From NCBI GenBank assembly GCA_039566865.1, contig CM076947.1:21267501-21331500 (forward strand): a DNA stretch of 64,000 bases. Reading direction: 5' to 3'. The notes under the pieces were generated by a model. That model was not told the origin of the DNA. It ran no database searches and worked only from the letters and a program-made list of their open reading frames with translations. Of this stretch, positions 34,987 to 45,874 are shown in pieces; positions within the stretch are counted from its first letter, which is position 1; every line of letters begins with the position of its first letter. Origin of the DNA: Aurelia coerulea. Taxonomy: Eukaryota > Cnidaria > Scyphozoa > Semaeostomeae > Ulmaridae. The position numbers and the translations under genes were made by a program.

Positions 34987-37002
34987 CTAACCACATCTAT
35001 TCCTGAGTCTTTTAAAATGTCTTTTTATTGTTTTTCTAAAATTCCGTAGAATGAGTGCATAAAAGAGAGGGTCGATAGCTGCATTTATAGCGATAGTCCA
35101 GATATTCACAGTTGTTATAGTTTCCAGTGGAACTAACCGCAGTTGTCCAATTACTTCCATAAACGTCATATATATCACAGGGATCCAAGTGAACATGTAC
35201 GTACATGCAACTGCTGCAAACGCTGTGGAGGCCTTAATCTCCTCAAAAACATGGCGGCGCCTCACTGACCGCGTACGTCTTTTGCTTGCAGATGATTGTG
35301 CGGAGGAGCTACGATGGAATTGCCTTAGTCTTCGCAAAATCGAGGGTCTTGGGGCTCGGCTGTAGTTGGGTTTTTCAAGAGAGTATTCATTCATGTCGGG
35401 ATGTGAATGGCTACTACACAAAGGTCGCAGATGCTCAGTTGATCTTGAAAAATTGCCATTACATCCATTCAATCTCTCTCCTTCATTGGTCGCCATCATA
35501 GCGTCTTTGCACCTCTCCTCCTCAATTCCCGAATCATGTTCATTCGTACCCTGCCCGTTTTCGTCTGTGGAGTTTTGATTTTCTTCATTCAGTTCTCCGC
35601 TGCCGTCATTAGTTGAACTCTGAAAGAAACCAACGCGCGTCTTTGAGCAGCGGCGCTCGTCGTCACCATTCTCCAGCGCGGATCCGTTCTCAAAACTAGA
35701 GTTCTGACTGTTAAGTAAATCCGTGTCCAGTCCAGTCTGCGACCACCTTGCCCCATCACTTGCACCAGTTTCAAGCAAGAGCTGTTGGGGTGATGCACCA
35801 CTGTAATCTGTAGATAATGATTCTCCTGTACCGAAATTATTCGAGACTGTTACGTTGACTGTCCTGTCTTGCACTCCATCCTTACTACCATTGAGCTTTC
35901 CGTTTGAACATACTGGTTGATCATACAGATTCTCGCTGCTCGCATTAGCTTGTTTTGCAGGCCTTGAGTGCAGAATACCTTTCATGGGATGCGAGACTTG
36001 AAGGAAATTCGTATCAAGTGATTCTCTTTGGTTGTTATTACGCCCTGAATCGCAACTCTGCCTTGAACTGGCAATGCTGCATCGCCCTTCTTGTCGATCT
36101 ACGCAAGGACTTTCACTCGGAGTGCCACCGAAATATAAATCAGTTTTCAAAGTGTAATCAAGCTCATCAACCGATCTGCTGTTAGAGCGTCTCATTTCAA
36201 TACCACTTCTGCTAACGTCTGTGTCTGAATGAGCGCTTGGACAACATGAAGCAGCTTTTCGGAAACGCTCAGAGAGGCTTGCTGTCTGCGTTGCTTTACC
36301 ACTTTGTGAATACACTTCTAAGTGCCTACTGCCTTTCAAAAGTCGATGGACCTCCAGCAAGATACGAAGATACACAAAGCAGATGAAAAACAAAGGAGAG
36401 ACAAGGAAGACAAGTAAAGATATGATAATGTAAACTGTATGCTCTTTTCCAGTGACGTCACTCTTCCATGCTAGAGGCAGGAGGGAATACGCAATAGGAA
36501 TGATCCATGCTGCCATTGTGATCTTGAATGCTATCCGCTTTGTTATGATGGATTGGTACCGCAAAGGTTTTGTTATCGAGACCAACCTCTCATACGTAAC
36601 TGCCGTTAAATTAGTAGCGTATGTAAAAATGATGATAGTAGCGAAATAACTGTAAACGAGGCTTTCTCTGTAAAACAGAGCCAGCGGGAGTAGTATTCCT
36701 GCGCAGAGGATATCAGTAATGCAAAGGCTGCAGACGAATACATTTGTTGCTGTACGCAGGATTTTGTTTGAATGAATTATATAGCACGTAAAAAGATTCT
36801 CTAACACTGCTAAAAAGCACAGAACAACTATGATATAATCAGAGCTTGCTCGACCTCTAGCCGTCGACTTTGTTTGATGTACGGCTTGAGTAGCCACTGT
36901 GTGATTAGAACATGCAGTTGTATTCACAATGCTGTTCACTGTTGCATTGAGGAGATACGGACATGCAGAGCTATTTAAAGAGCTATTTAAACTCATAGCC
37001 AT
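34987..37002 (-). CDS. Class A G-protein-coupled receptor, MECO-like features
   Basis: 671 residues in one exon. The N-terminus has five N-glycosylation sequons (NSS, NSS, NAT, NTT, NHT). Membrane segments lie near 55-77, 88-110, 116-137, 157-178, 189-213, 590-613 and 630-651. Class A marks: LEN in helix 1, ERL (138-140) in place of DRY, FTWIP in helix 6, DPLFY (644-648) in place of NPxxY. The usual helix-3 cysteine is absent and loop 2 is short with no cysteine, so the standard disulfide is missing. That set (no disulfide, DPxxY) is known from melanocortin-type receptors in the MECO cluster (melanocortin, EDG, cannabinoid, adenosine). Intracellular loop 3 is about 370 residues, polar and Ser/Asn-rich, ending in an Arg-rich stretch. 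The ligand cannot be told. The start ATG lies just inside the exon that begins at 37074. Confidence 0.93.
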   Translation of the reverse strand: MAMSLNSSLNSSACPYLLNATVNSIVNTTACSNHTVATQAVHQTKSTARGRASSDYIIVVLCFLAVLENLFTCYIIHSNKILRTATNVFVCSLCITDILCAGILLPLALFYRESLVYSYFATIIIFTYATNLTAVTYERLVSITKPLRYQSIITKRIAFKITMAAWIIPIAYSLLPLAWKSDVTGKEHTVYIIISLLVFLVSPLFFICFVYLRILLEVHRLLKGSRHLEVYSQSGKATQTASLSERFRKAASCCPSAHSDTDVSRSGIEMRRSNSRSVDELDYTLKTDLYFGGTPSESPCVDRQEGRCSIASSRQSCDSGRNNNQRESLDTNFLQVSHPMKGILHSRPAKQANASSENLYDQPVCSNGKLNGSKDGVQDRTVNVTVSNNFGTGESLSTDYSGASPQQLLLETGASDGARWSQTGLDTDLLNSQNSSFENGSALENGDDERRCSKTRVGFFQSSTNDGSGELNEENQNSTDENGQGTNEHDSGIEEERCKDAMMATNEGERLNGCNGNFSRSTEHLRPLCSSHSHPDMNEYSLEKPNYSRAPRPSILRRLRQFHRSSSAQSSASKRRTRSVRRRHVFEEIKASTAFAAVACTYMFTWIPVIYMTFMEVIGQLRLVPLETITTVNIWTIAINAAIDPLFYALILRNFRKTIKRHFKRLRNRCG

Positions 37003-37074
37003 TATTATTCCGTAAAATTGAAGCTGTCACAATCCAACGAGAATCCTATTGACTGCCACTGATGCTTCAAATGC
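37003..37074 (-). other. 5' untranslated exon part of the receptor gene
   Basis: On the minus strand TTTTCTTTTCAG precedes 37074, a strong acceptor 71 bases upstream of the ATG. The gene probably has a non-coding first exon further right, not located. Confidence 0.5.
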
Positions 37075-37108
37075 CTGAAAAGAAAATGAAGATTAGATAT
37101 TTTTTGTA

Positions 37109-37225
37109 CCGGGTGAGTCAATAAAAAGGCCCGGCGTTTTAAAATATTCTGCTGCCTCAATATCAAAGCAATAAGAAGAAAAACACTCTTATTCAACGTT
37201 AGCATCATAGCAAAATAGCTAAAGT
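37109..37225. mobile_element. Left-end fragment of a CCGGGTGAGTCA MITE
   Basis: CCGGGTGAGTCAATAAAAAG and GCCCGGCGTTTTAAAA after TA match the ends at 13284 and 51698. The element is cut off where the AGCATAGG-family fragment begins. Confidence 0.7.
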
Positions 37226-37302
37226 TTCCTTGAAGGCATTCAGTAAAAAAAGGTCGTTGAAGTTTACACCAGCCTTTAAAAAGATTTGGAACCTATGTTC
37301 TC
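37208..37302. mobile_element. AGCATAGG-family right-half fragment
   Basis: TTTACACCAGCCTTTAAAAA and GATTTGGAACCTATGTTCT match the right end of 12089-12309 and the related copies. Confidence 0.65.
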
Positions 37303-37529
37303 TGCAACTGATATGTGTAAAATTCAAAATTCCATCATTTTTTTTTTGCTAAGGCGTCAACTTAATTTCTACGATTTTTCACATTATTTGTGCTGCATCA
37401 TTTCTTTCTGAAATTAGAAATTCGCCTGCTGCGCTGTTCATCGTTTAAAAATACAATTTATAGGTCAGTTCACTGTATCTAAGAGAATAAAGAAAGCTCG
37501 GATGGAAAAAAAACAAGATATCTAGCATA

Positions 37530-37607
37530 ATGAGACCTTTCTAACTTGTGTCTTCATGAGAGTGTGACTTCTCTGATGAAGACACAAGTCAGAAAGGCCT
37601 CAGTGTG
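37530..37607. ncRNA. Two hammerhead-like motifs, head to head
   Basis: On the plus strand, CTGATGA (37573-37579), GAA (37592-37594), AGGCCT (37595-37600), C and AGTGTG (37602-37607) follow hammerhead order. On the minus strand, 37568 to about 37530 carries CACACTCTCATGA and GAAAGGTCTC, the same motif with changes. The plus copy lacks the 5' half of stem I. See findings. Confidence 0.45.
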
Positions 37608-37731
37608 CTAAATATCTTGCCTTTTTTGCATCCGAACTTCAATTATACAGTTTAATCGTACACAGCTTTCTACCATTATTATCTAAGCGAAAACACTTGC
37701 AACCCTCCCAGAACCGAACAACCTGAATTTT

Positions 37732-38104
37732 AGACCCCATTTACAGGAGCAATTTTGCAGGCGTTTACACGGGATCGATCCCAAAATAATTTGCGTTTAC
37801 ACGGGATCAACCCCGTGAAAACAAGAACGAATTGTCCCTGACAAACAAAAGAAGTCGAAGCGCTGTGATGTTCAAAGCGCCTCCAGTTTGGTAATGCATT
37901 AGGCTCCTTTCCCATCCGTACCAATTTTGGATCGATCCCGTCTTTCTCACTTGTTCACACGAGACGGGATCTAAACTGGAACGCTCTCCAAAACGAACCC
38001 AAATTAGCACGGATATCGGATCGATCCCGACTGTTCCCGTGTAAACCTAAGGCCGATCCGTACCCGTGTAACCAGGACGATCCGTACCCGTGTAACCAGG
38101 GTCT
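37732..38104. mobile_element. Word-repeat element (GGATCGATCCCG type)
   Basis: Starts AGACCCCATTTACAGG and ends CCGTGTAACCAGGGTCT. The words GTTTACACGGGATCGATCCC, GATCGATCC and CCCGTGTAA recur in both orientations. Confidence 0.7.
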
Positions 38105-38204
38105 ATACTTGTATTGATTATATTTGGTTTTTGTTTCAAGTTTATTTCAGAACCTTGCCAATTTCTTTACTCGCTTCTTTGTTTATCGATTAAATATTCC
38201 ATTC

Positions 38205-38645
38205 ACGCCTGCTATGGCATTAATTCGCAGTTTAAATTGGCCTACTGTAAATGGTATTATTAGTACAAATCGCTAAATGGTCTGGTCCCGGAGTACCTTT
38301 CAGATTTGTTCGAAAAAAATTCTACTCGAAATGTCAGAAAACTGAGAAACAACGAAACTGATCTCTCGTTACCATTACGAAAAACTAACAATGGGCAGAG
38401 GGCTATATCTTTTCGTGGACGTAAGCTTTGGAATCAACTTGAACCTGATGCTAAACAGGCACCCTCCCTTGCCACCTTTAAGAGAAGAATCAAAAACTAG
38501 CCATAACGAGAATTCTTATTTTGTTAAGTATTATATAGTGATCTTTTAATTAGTAAATGTTTTGCCACGGCCCCCTGAAAAGCAGTTCTTATGGACTGAC
38601 GGGGCTACCGTGCCTAAATAAATAAAAATAAATGAATGAATGAAT
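38205..38645 (+). pseudogene. LINE fragment with 3' motif and (TGAA)n tail
   Basis: The frame at 38306-38500 reads NSTRNVRKLRNNETDLSLPL and AISFRGRKLWNQLEPDAKQA then TFKRRIKN and stop, typical of the C-terminal tail of a LINE ORF2 protein. The 3' end has GCCCCCTGAAAAGCAG...GGGGCTACCGT (about 38572-38612), then (TGAA)n. Confidence 0.8.
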
Positions 38646-38689
38646 TCATGGGTCAATTCATTCTATTTGTTAAAAAACACTTGTAAATT

Positions 38690-39052
38690 TCCACACACTG
38701 ATCCGCACAAAAACGCCACAAAAACGGAGGTTTTTGAAAACGCTATCAAAAGTGGATATCCACAAAAACGGAGGTTTTTGAAAACGCACTTGATCAGTGT
38801 GAACGCACAAAAACGGAGGTTTTTGAAAACGCTCCAATATTCAACAATGAGTTTCACAAAAACGGAGCAATGTGAACGCACAAAAACGGAGGTTTTTCTC
38901 TCCGTATTTGTTATCAGGCGGATCAATGTGAACGGACAAAAACGGATGTTTTTCCCTCCGTTTCTGTACAAAAACGGAGCAATGTGAACGGGTAGCTTGG
39001 ATGCCACAAAAACGGATACTAACAAAAACGGAGCAGTGTGAACGGGGTCTTA
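38690..39052. mobile_element. Word-repeat element (ACAAAAACGGAG type)
   Basis: The word CACAAAAACGGAGGTTTTTG and shorter forms recur more than eight times. The right end is CAGTGTGAACGGGGTCTTA. TGTGAACG recurs between words. The left end is unclear. Confidence 0.75.
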
Positions 39053-39776
39053 GCTCGTAACACTAGCCAGTTTCGTCGCATATTCTCTGTTAATCGTTTA
39101 TATTAAATATTCCATATATGGGTCAGTTGATTCTATTTATGAAAAACACGCTTGCAGCTCAGGATGACCTGAGTTTTCAGACTTGCTTTATTTTCGGTAA
39201 AAGCGAGTCTTCCAGTCATGAAGTAACAAAAACAACGAAAAGCAAGGACATTTTTGCATGGATTCGTCGACAATGTTTGCAAAACAAAGAACAACATACC
39301 TGCTAAAAAGTCATCAACATACCGACAAACTGTCTTTTCGTATTGGCGATGACCCACCGTTATAAATCTCTGAATAGAATGAAAAGCTCAAAATATGGCA
39401 CGAGGACTGAGCAAATTTGCAGTCATTTTCAAAACTCAACTGTGCCCACCGTACTGCTCAATGGAGTTAATCGGGCACTGTCAATTGATAAGCCGGCATC
39501 AATTATTGATATGTAGCGCCTTTTCTAATTCCGTTGTTTTGAGGCCATGAAAATTCAAAGGAAATTTCATATCGCCAGTCAATTGTTCCATAATAGTTAT
39601 TTCACGTCAAATATGTACTGAGGTCAAATACGGGATACAACTAGTAGAGAGACATTGTTTTGAGAAACCTTTCTCCGTCTAGCTAAATGACAAGCTTGTA
39701 AAAAATGACATTGGATCAAACATGCGTTATATTAAGAAATTAAAGGTGCAATGGTAAATGAACTTGTCTATAAATA

Positions 39777-40345
39777 CCGGGTGAGTCAATAAAAAGAATC
39801 CCCGTTTGAAAGGTCACAGCTCCCTGGATATCAAGACAATGATATCAGCAAATATATAGTTCAATGGTAAAATGTTCAAATCTACCATTACAGTTACCTG
39901 ACTGAAATTGGCCACTCCGTTCTGAAATTATCAGGGATTTTCTCGATAAAGCCTCTTCAAGAAACCTTCAAAATGTCTCCAAAATCACGAACAAATTTCG
40001 CCAACATTCCTGCCTTACACGGGCCTTACAGCAATGACTTCTGCACGCTTTAGCACGTGCTTATCCTCTTGAGAGGATGAGCAAGTCTTCCCCAGTATGA
40101 ATAAACTATTCAAAGAGATTCCATTCGCCCAAGAGGACGAAATACATGAATGCATGTAAGTGTCATCATTTTTAGGAAGGAAAACCATTGTGCTCATTAT
40201 TTTGACGCGTTTTTGCGGGTTTTTGGAAGGGGCTATCTGAAGAAAATCTCCTATATCTATGGGAAAGAATGGCCGATTAAAGCCGGGTAAATTACTGAAC
40301 CTAATTGAACGTATTTTCAATAAAACAAAACAATTTTCAATATGA
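39777..40345. mobile_element. CCGGGTGAGTCA MITE, right end lost
   Basis: After TA, CCGGGTGAGTCAATAAAAAG is followed by sequence that is an inverted match to the right side of 51731-52355. The last roughly 90 bases are missing where the next foldback begins. Confidence 0.75.
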
Positions 40346-40360
40346 CTTTAGACTTATGAC

Positions 40361-40874
40361 ATTTCGTCCCTTGTTTCCCTGCGTTCTTTGATTTGCTGAT
40401 ATCACTTGCTCAATAGGGACTCATACCATTACTCTTATAAAGTGGGCCCCCTGTTTCAAAATGGCCCAAACTAGCGGGAGTTCTCGTACACTCAACAAAA
40501 TCGCTTCAAGTTCTGATTTAAAGAGCTTCAACATTGAAAAGCAAACTTTTGGTACAAAGAATAATGTTTTCCTGACCTACTAATCGCAAAATACATACCT
40601 TTCAAGCAGTAATCTTCCTCTGTAGAAACAAAATAGATCCATCGCAGCTACGAGAACTCTAGGCCGTATCAACCGTTTTTGTATGCAACAACAACAACTG
40701 TCTAAATAACGCCTCCTTATTGGTTGAAAACTAAATTCTAGCAATTTGATTGGTCAATATGGAACCACTCCATATGGGCCTAAAGGGGCCCACTTTATAA
40801 GAGTAATGGTATGAGTCCCTATTACCAAGTGATATCAGCAAATCAAAGGACGCAGGGAAATAAGGGACGAAAAG
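40361..40874. repeat. Inverted repeat, about 90-bp arms
   Basis: The arms (TTCGTCCC..., GCTGATATCACTTG, AGGGACTCATACCATTACTC and complements) flank about 340 bases. It is probably a MITE. Confidence 0.85.
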
Positions 40875-40879
40875 TCTAC

Positions 40880-41620
40880 TTTCAAATCTGACCTCAGAAT
40901 CGAATGATTCTTGGTGTGTTCGAATATTGCAAAGCTGTCTCTGTTTATTTTGATAAAACTGTAATTGGAAATATTTCCAGTCTCTGTCCTAACTTACTAT
41001 TTTCGCTCACCATGCAGTCTCAAAACAACCGCTTCTGCAAAGTTCTGTTAAATTTGATGGGTTATTCAAACAATTTAAAAAAGAACCATTGCTATCAAAG
41101 TCACTTCAAAGGGAATTTGGAACCTTTGTTTTCAACTGATAAAGAAGAATTTCTTGTTGACCCCAATAAAGCTTCATTTCGGATGACCCTGGCTGCAGGA
41201 AACATACTTTTTATTCAAAGTTGCTAAGTCAAGTCTACACAAAACTTTTTCCTTGCCAGTGAAAAAATAGTTCTTGGTCGTGTTGAACAGCTGTTTTGAT
41301 AGGAACGCTGTGAGCATCAACTTTAAAAATAGAACAATTGTTGCGCAAAGATCATTTTAAAGAAAGGGGAAATCATTGGCATTGTCATCAAGCTTCAGAA
41401 ACTTCGTAACATTGAAAATGCAAGCATAGCGCAGGTGAATGAAAATGTTGGGCGTATTCTTTTGGGCATCTCCTGAAAATGGTAGATTTGGTAGGAGCTA
41501 AAATCTCATCATTTTGATACCACAATTCTACCGAAATGGGGAGACTTCACAGGTTTCAGATAATTGGTAATGTATTTCCCTGCGAACCCAGAATGTCCAT
41601 CCTTATGGGTTTATTTTCTC
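40880..41620. other. No gene recognised
   Basis: One open frame of 107 codons at 40904-41227 has no recognisable domain, no splice logic and no repeat similarity within the window. I do not call it a gene. Confidence 0.4.
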
Positions 41621-42695
41621 TGCGAACTTTACCAACTCTACCGTTTTTTTTTATATTTCACTCTGCTATCTCTGCGATCTCTACCGTTTTCAAAATGAGT
41701 ATTCTCTGAGAAGTCTGCCAACTCTATTACTTTCCGAACGCGCATTCTTTTGGCAATTGGCACATTTTCTCTGCGAAGTCTACCGTGTTCGGAATGAGTA
41801 TTTTCTGAGAAGTCTGTCAACTCTATTAGTTTCCGAACGCGCATTCTTTTGGCAATTGGCACATTTTCTCTTCGAAGTCTACCGTGTTCGGAATGAGTAT
41901 TCTCTGAGAAGTCTGTCAACTCTATTAGTTTCCGAACGCGCATTCTTTTGGCAATTGGCACATTTTCTCTGCGAAGTCTACCGTGTTCGGAATGAGTATT
42001 CTCTGAGAAGTCTGTCAACTCTATTAGTTTCCGAACGCGCATTCTTTTGGCAATTGGCACATTTTCTCTGCGAAGTCTACCGTGTTCGGAATGAGTATTC
42101 TCTGAGAAGTCTGTCAACTCTATTAGTTTCCGAACGCGCATTCTTTTGGCAATTGGCACATTTTCTCTGCGAAGTCTACCGTTTTCGAAATGAGTATTCT
42201 CTGAGAAGTCTGCCAACTCTATTACTTTCCGAACGCGCATATTGGTAATTTTGGCACTTTTTCTCTGCAAAGTTTACCGTTTTCGGAATGAGTATTCTCT
42301 GAGAAGTCTGTCAACTCTATTATTTTCCGAACGCGCATTCTTTTGGCAATTGGCACATTTTCTCTGCGAAGTCTGCCGTTTTCGGAATGAGTATTCTCTG
42401 AGAAGTCTGTCAACTCTATTAGTTCCCGAACGCGCATTCTTTTGGTAATTGGCACTTTTTCTCTGCGAAGTCTACCGTCTTCAGAATGAGTAATCCTCTG
42501 AGAAGTCTGCCAGCTCTATTAGTTTCCGAACGCGCATTCTTTTGGTAATTGGCACTTTTTCTCTGCGATCTCCACCGTTTTCAGAATGAGTACCAATAAG
42601 TATTCTCTGAGAAGTCTGCCAACTCTATTATTTTCCAAACGCGCATTCTATTGGTAATTGGCATTTTTTCTTTGCGATCTCTACCGTTTTCGGAA
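41620..42695. repeat. Tandem array, 99-bp unit, about 10 copies
   Basis: CGAACGCGCATTC recurs every 99 bases from 41735. 99 bases is 33 codons, so frames stay open on both strands: 210 codons on minus (41638-42270) and 163 on plus (41757-42248). The minus-strand unit reads RVRKLIELTDFSENTHSE.., highly charged; the plus unit is Phe/Leu-rich. Outer copies are more diverged. I class it as a minisatellite; coding is not supported. Confidence 0.92.
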
Positions 42696-42699
42696 TATT

Positions 42700-43247
42700 T
42701 CAGACGCTTCAGATACAGGGTCAAATACCCAAAAAGAATACAATAAAGAAACTTGTTCGTTGCGTGTGGAAATGAGAAAGAATGCACCAAAAAAGAATAC
42801 GCCCATTATTTAGGGAAAATTGATACCAAGCCCCAAATCAGTACCGAGGGAGTCAGACAAGTTTGCAACTTTGACAAGTCATGATAACTTGATAATATTA
42901 CCGATTAGGACCGACATTAGGACAATTTCTTTGCATGCATCAGTGTCGAAAACCGAATCAATTTTAGCCATATTGCAAAGTATTTCAACTTGCCTTGAAT
43001 TTGTAGCAAATCGCGCTTTTAAGGGCTACCTGGTTTTGAAGCATGCTCCGAAATAACAATAAATGATCATAAATTGAATTTTGATACTGCATTACACGTT
43101 CTTTAATAAGAAACTTGGACCAGTGCTTAGTATCAAACTTTCTTAATTTCGCATGAACATTTCGGTCCTGTAGTAGTAAAAGTTTCTCAATTGTTTCTTA
43201 TTTTTTGGGGCCTAAAATTGCTTTATGGCTCTTTAAGACACTTGTTG
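42700..43247. other. No gene; remnants of AAGAAAC-word sequence
   Basis: At about 43099-43230 AAGAAACT and TTTCTTA words recur, as in the 4803 and 55981 elements, but no ends are found. The rest is unrecognised. Confidence 0.4.
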
Positions 43248-43418
43248 CGGAGAGGAGATACGCTTCGCCCGAGGAAACCCATGCTTCCCCCGTGCAGTAG
43301 GTTAAAGCTCATGCGCAGTAGTGTTTTGGGGTTGAAGCTCTGACGGGCGCATGCGCTTTAACCAACTGTAAGGGGGGACACATAAGTTTCCGCGGACAAA
43401 GCGATCTCGTCTCCCCAA
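43248..43418. mobile_element. GGAGACGAGATA MITE, copy 2
   Basis: Matches 17197-17368, with CCCCCGTGCAGTAGGTTAA and CATGCGC words and the right end ATCTCGTCTCCCC. Confidence 0.8.
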
Positions 43419-43761
43419 CAAACACCTGGTGACTGATGACACTTGATGACATTAGCAGCAAACATATAATTAGTCAGGAGGCTAGGAGGTGTTAATTAAT
43501 TGGTGTCAAAATGAGAAATATTTTGTTTTTAATGAATAGGATTATTGTTAACAAACGCTCTATGATGTGACCGCAGGGTGTGACCGACAAAGGTTTTCCT
43601 TCTCATTTGACATTGAATCTACCGATTCTTATTCTAAAAATAAAATTTTAGAGTTTCTTAATTGTACGTTGCCTCAAGGATCATTTTATATTGAAATTGT
43701 ACATTATCCTTCAAGTCTAGTTAGCATTTAGCATTCCATTCTGACATTTATGACCAAACTA

Positions 43762-44020
43762 CAGGGTGTCCCAAAAAACATGTGCGCTGTTTGAGTGGCT
43801 TCTGCGGAATAGCCATGAAGAGACTTCAAATTAAAGATTGACACCAAGTTTGAGTAAATCTGATCACTAGTTGCCGATTTATGGAGCAAGAAAGCCAAAA
43901 TTCTTGGCTGCCTCAAAACCAGAGGATTCATTATTCTCCATTGCGTTAAAAATCAATGAAATTGATTGAAAAAACATACCTAGCCCTGTTTTCTGATGGT
44001 TATAAGTGAGACAGATAGTC
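43762..44020. mobile_element. CAGGGTGTCCC element, left part
   Basis: Begins TA-CAGGGTGTCCCAAAAAACAT and is a close direct match to the left part of 57720-58971. No right end was found. Confidence 0.7.
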
Positions 44021-45265
44021 ATACATTGAATTTTGTGACAGCTATGTCTGGAAAAATGATTTGGTCTTTGATCTACTTACGAAAAAAAGAAATTTAAAGA
44101 TCGGCCTTTTAATAAAATCTTGGTGATTTTTCGAACGGAGGTCCTTTTTTTAAATATTTTCCTGTACAACACAAAACCGGTTAGTATGTGCATAGTAAAA
44201 ATCTCGTACACCATTGGTAAAAAGTCCCTGACAATCCTATTGTCCTAAAACATCTCGAACGCCTTTTCGGAAGAGTGATACACCGTGAATACACCCCTCG
44301 CTTCAACACACCCTATTTGACTTGTTTTTTGCTGAAACTGGTATTGTTAAACGCCCGACATTTTTTCTGACGTGCCCGGTAGATCCTGACTAAATATATT
44401 ATGTCTTTTAAAGATGTTTTTTCTCAAAATACGGTTTTTCATGCAGCAATTTCATCGCTTCTATCCTGGGAGAAAAAACGAAGATCATGTGTTGAATTTG
44501 TTTGCTCCTTGATACAAATACAGAGCCAGATGCGTGATAAATTTCGCAACTTGACCAAGAGAAAGCTGCAAGCAGGATAATAAATATCCTCAACTTTAAT
44601 TGATTTTCGATGCAAGATTAATTGAATTTTAGCTGTTTGGGATTTTTCTGACGCAGAAACTTTTCGAACCACCCGTTACTTTTGATAATAAGATTTATCA
44701 CTAAAGTGAGAAATAACATATTAAGTGAGTGTAGGCGGTTCTATGACGAACATTAACCCTGCCTATCCTGCAACTCCATCTTGATAATATAGTGTTACAC
44801 TATGTTCGAAGAGAGATATCTAAATTTCCTTTGCAGTACACTGAAAATGAATTGTTTGCCACGTTTGTTTGCCACGTGATGTTTGTATGCAAAAGGCTAT
44901 TTGTTGTTTTCGTTTCTATGACAACACATTTGAACTTATGCGTATGACACATTACGGCAAAATCTTTCTGGGTCATCTCGAAAACATTCCTGATTTAAAC
45001 ATTTCGGTTATGGACTGCAAATCACTTTGCAATCTACTCCTTTGTGGAAGTTTTACGAATAAAATGATTATGGAGGAAATGATTTGCTTTGTCGAAATAC
45101 CAAACGATTGTAGCTTAATAATCAACAGTTAGAAAGCAGCATCTTATGTCTTATGTCCCTTATGTCTTGTATTTTGTTTTCCTTAACCGTTTTTCATGTT
45201 TGTGTTTTCTAATTGTATCTAATTCTAAGCAACATTGTGAGTGCCAGTAATAGTGGAAACTTGAA
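44021..45265. other. No gene recognised
   Basis: An 87-codon open frame at 44869-45132 has no recognisable domain. I see no promoter or splice context for it. Confidence 0.35.
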
Positions 45266-45578
45266 GGGGCTCCGTCGTCAAACAGTAAACAGATCCGTAA
45301 ACTTGCACGTGTCGGGGATTATCCATTGTTCATCCATTGTTCTCTGCACTTTGTTTGGTGGCTTCACCCAAGCCACCAAAATGCGACCGTTAAAAATCCA
45401 CTTATATCCGAGAAATCGTAGAAGATATGAATGTTTAGTTTGTTCCTTAGGGAAGTACAATGATTAATGCCCAAACAGCAACTTTCATTTTGAAAAAAAT
45501 ACGAAAATCCTGTGTGATATCACCTTTCAAAAAACTGCAAAAATCTTCGTTTTGTTTACATTTTGACGACGGAGCCCC
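45266..45578. mobile_element. GGGGCTCCGTC MITE, copy 2
   Basis: Ends GGGGCTCCGTCGTC and GACGACGGAGCCCC. The body aligns with 27340-27642, including TCACCCAAGCCACCAAAA and AATCCACTTATATCC. Confidence 0.85.
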
Positions 45579-45874
45579 TTTGATGACCTTGTGTATTTTT
45601 CGGCTATGATTGGCACAGTTGAATAGTATTTCGTAGCTTTTAACTTTTTAGATCTGATAGAAAAAAATTATGTAATATAGGCGTTAACTAAAGACTTTAG
45701 GGGGCGAGTAAAAAAAAGTTAACATGTTTGGCAGGCTGTGGAATAAAAAATATGCGGCAGATATTCAAAACTGAAATGACAATCTATCAATAAAAGGCTA
45801 ACCTTAGATGTGGAAATTTTGTTTGGTAAAATTAATCATTATCTAAACCCAGAAATTAAAGGCAATGTGCCCCC

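Noticed and set aside
40904..41227. 107-codon open frame
   Set aside because: No recognisable domain, no splice or promoter context; compatible with chance in AT-rich DNA.
41638..42270. 210-codon frame on the minus strand
   Set aside because: It exists because the repeat unit is a multiple of three; the other strand is equally open, and there is no start, splice or domain evidence.
44869..45132. 87-codon open frame
   Set aside because: No domain recognised and it lies among repeats.
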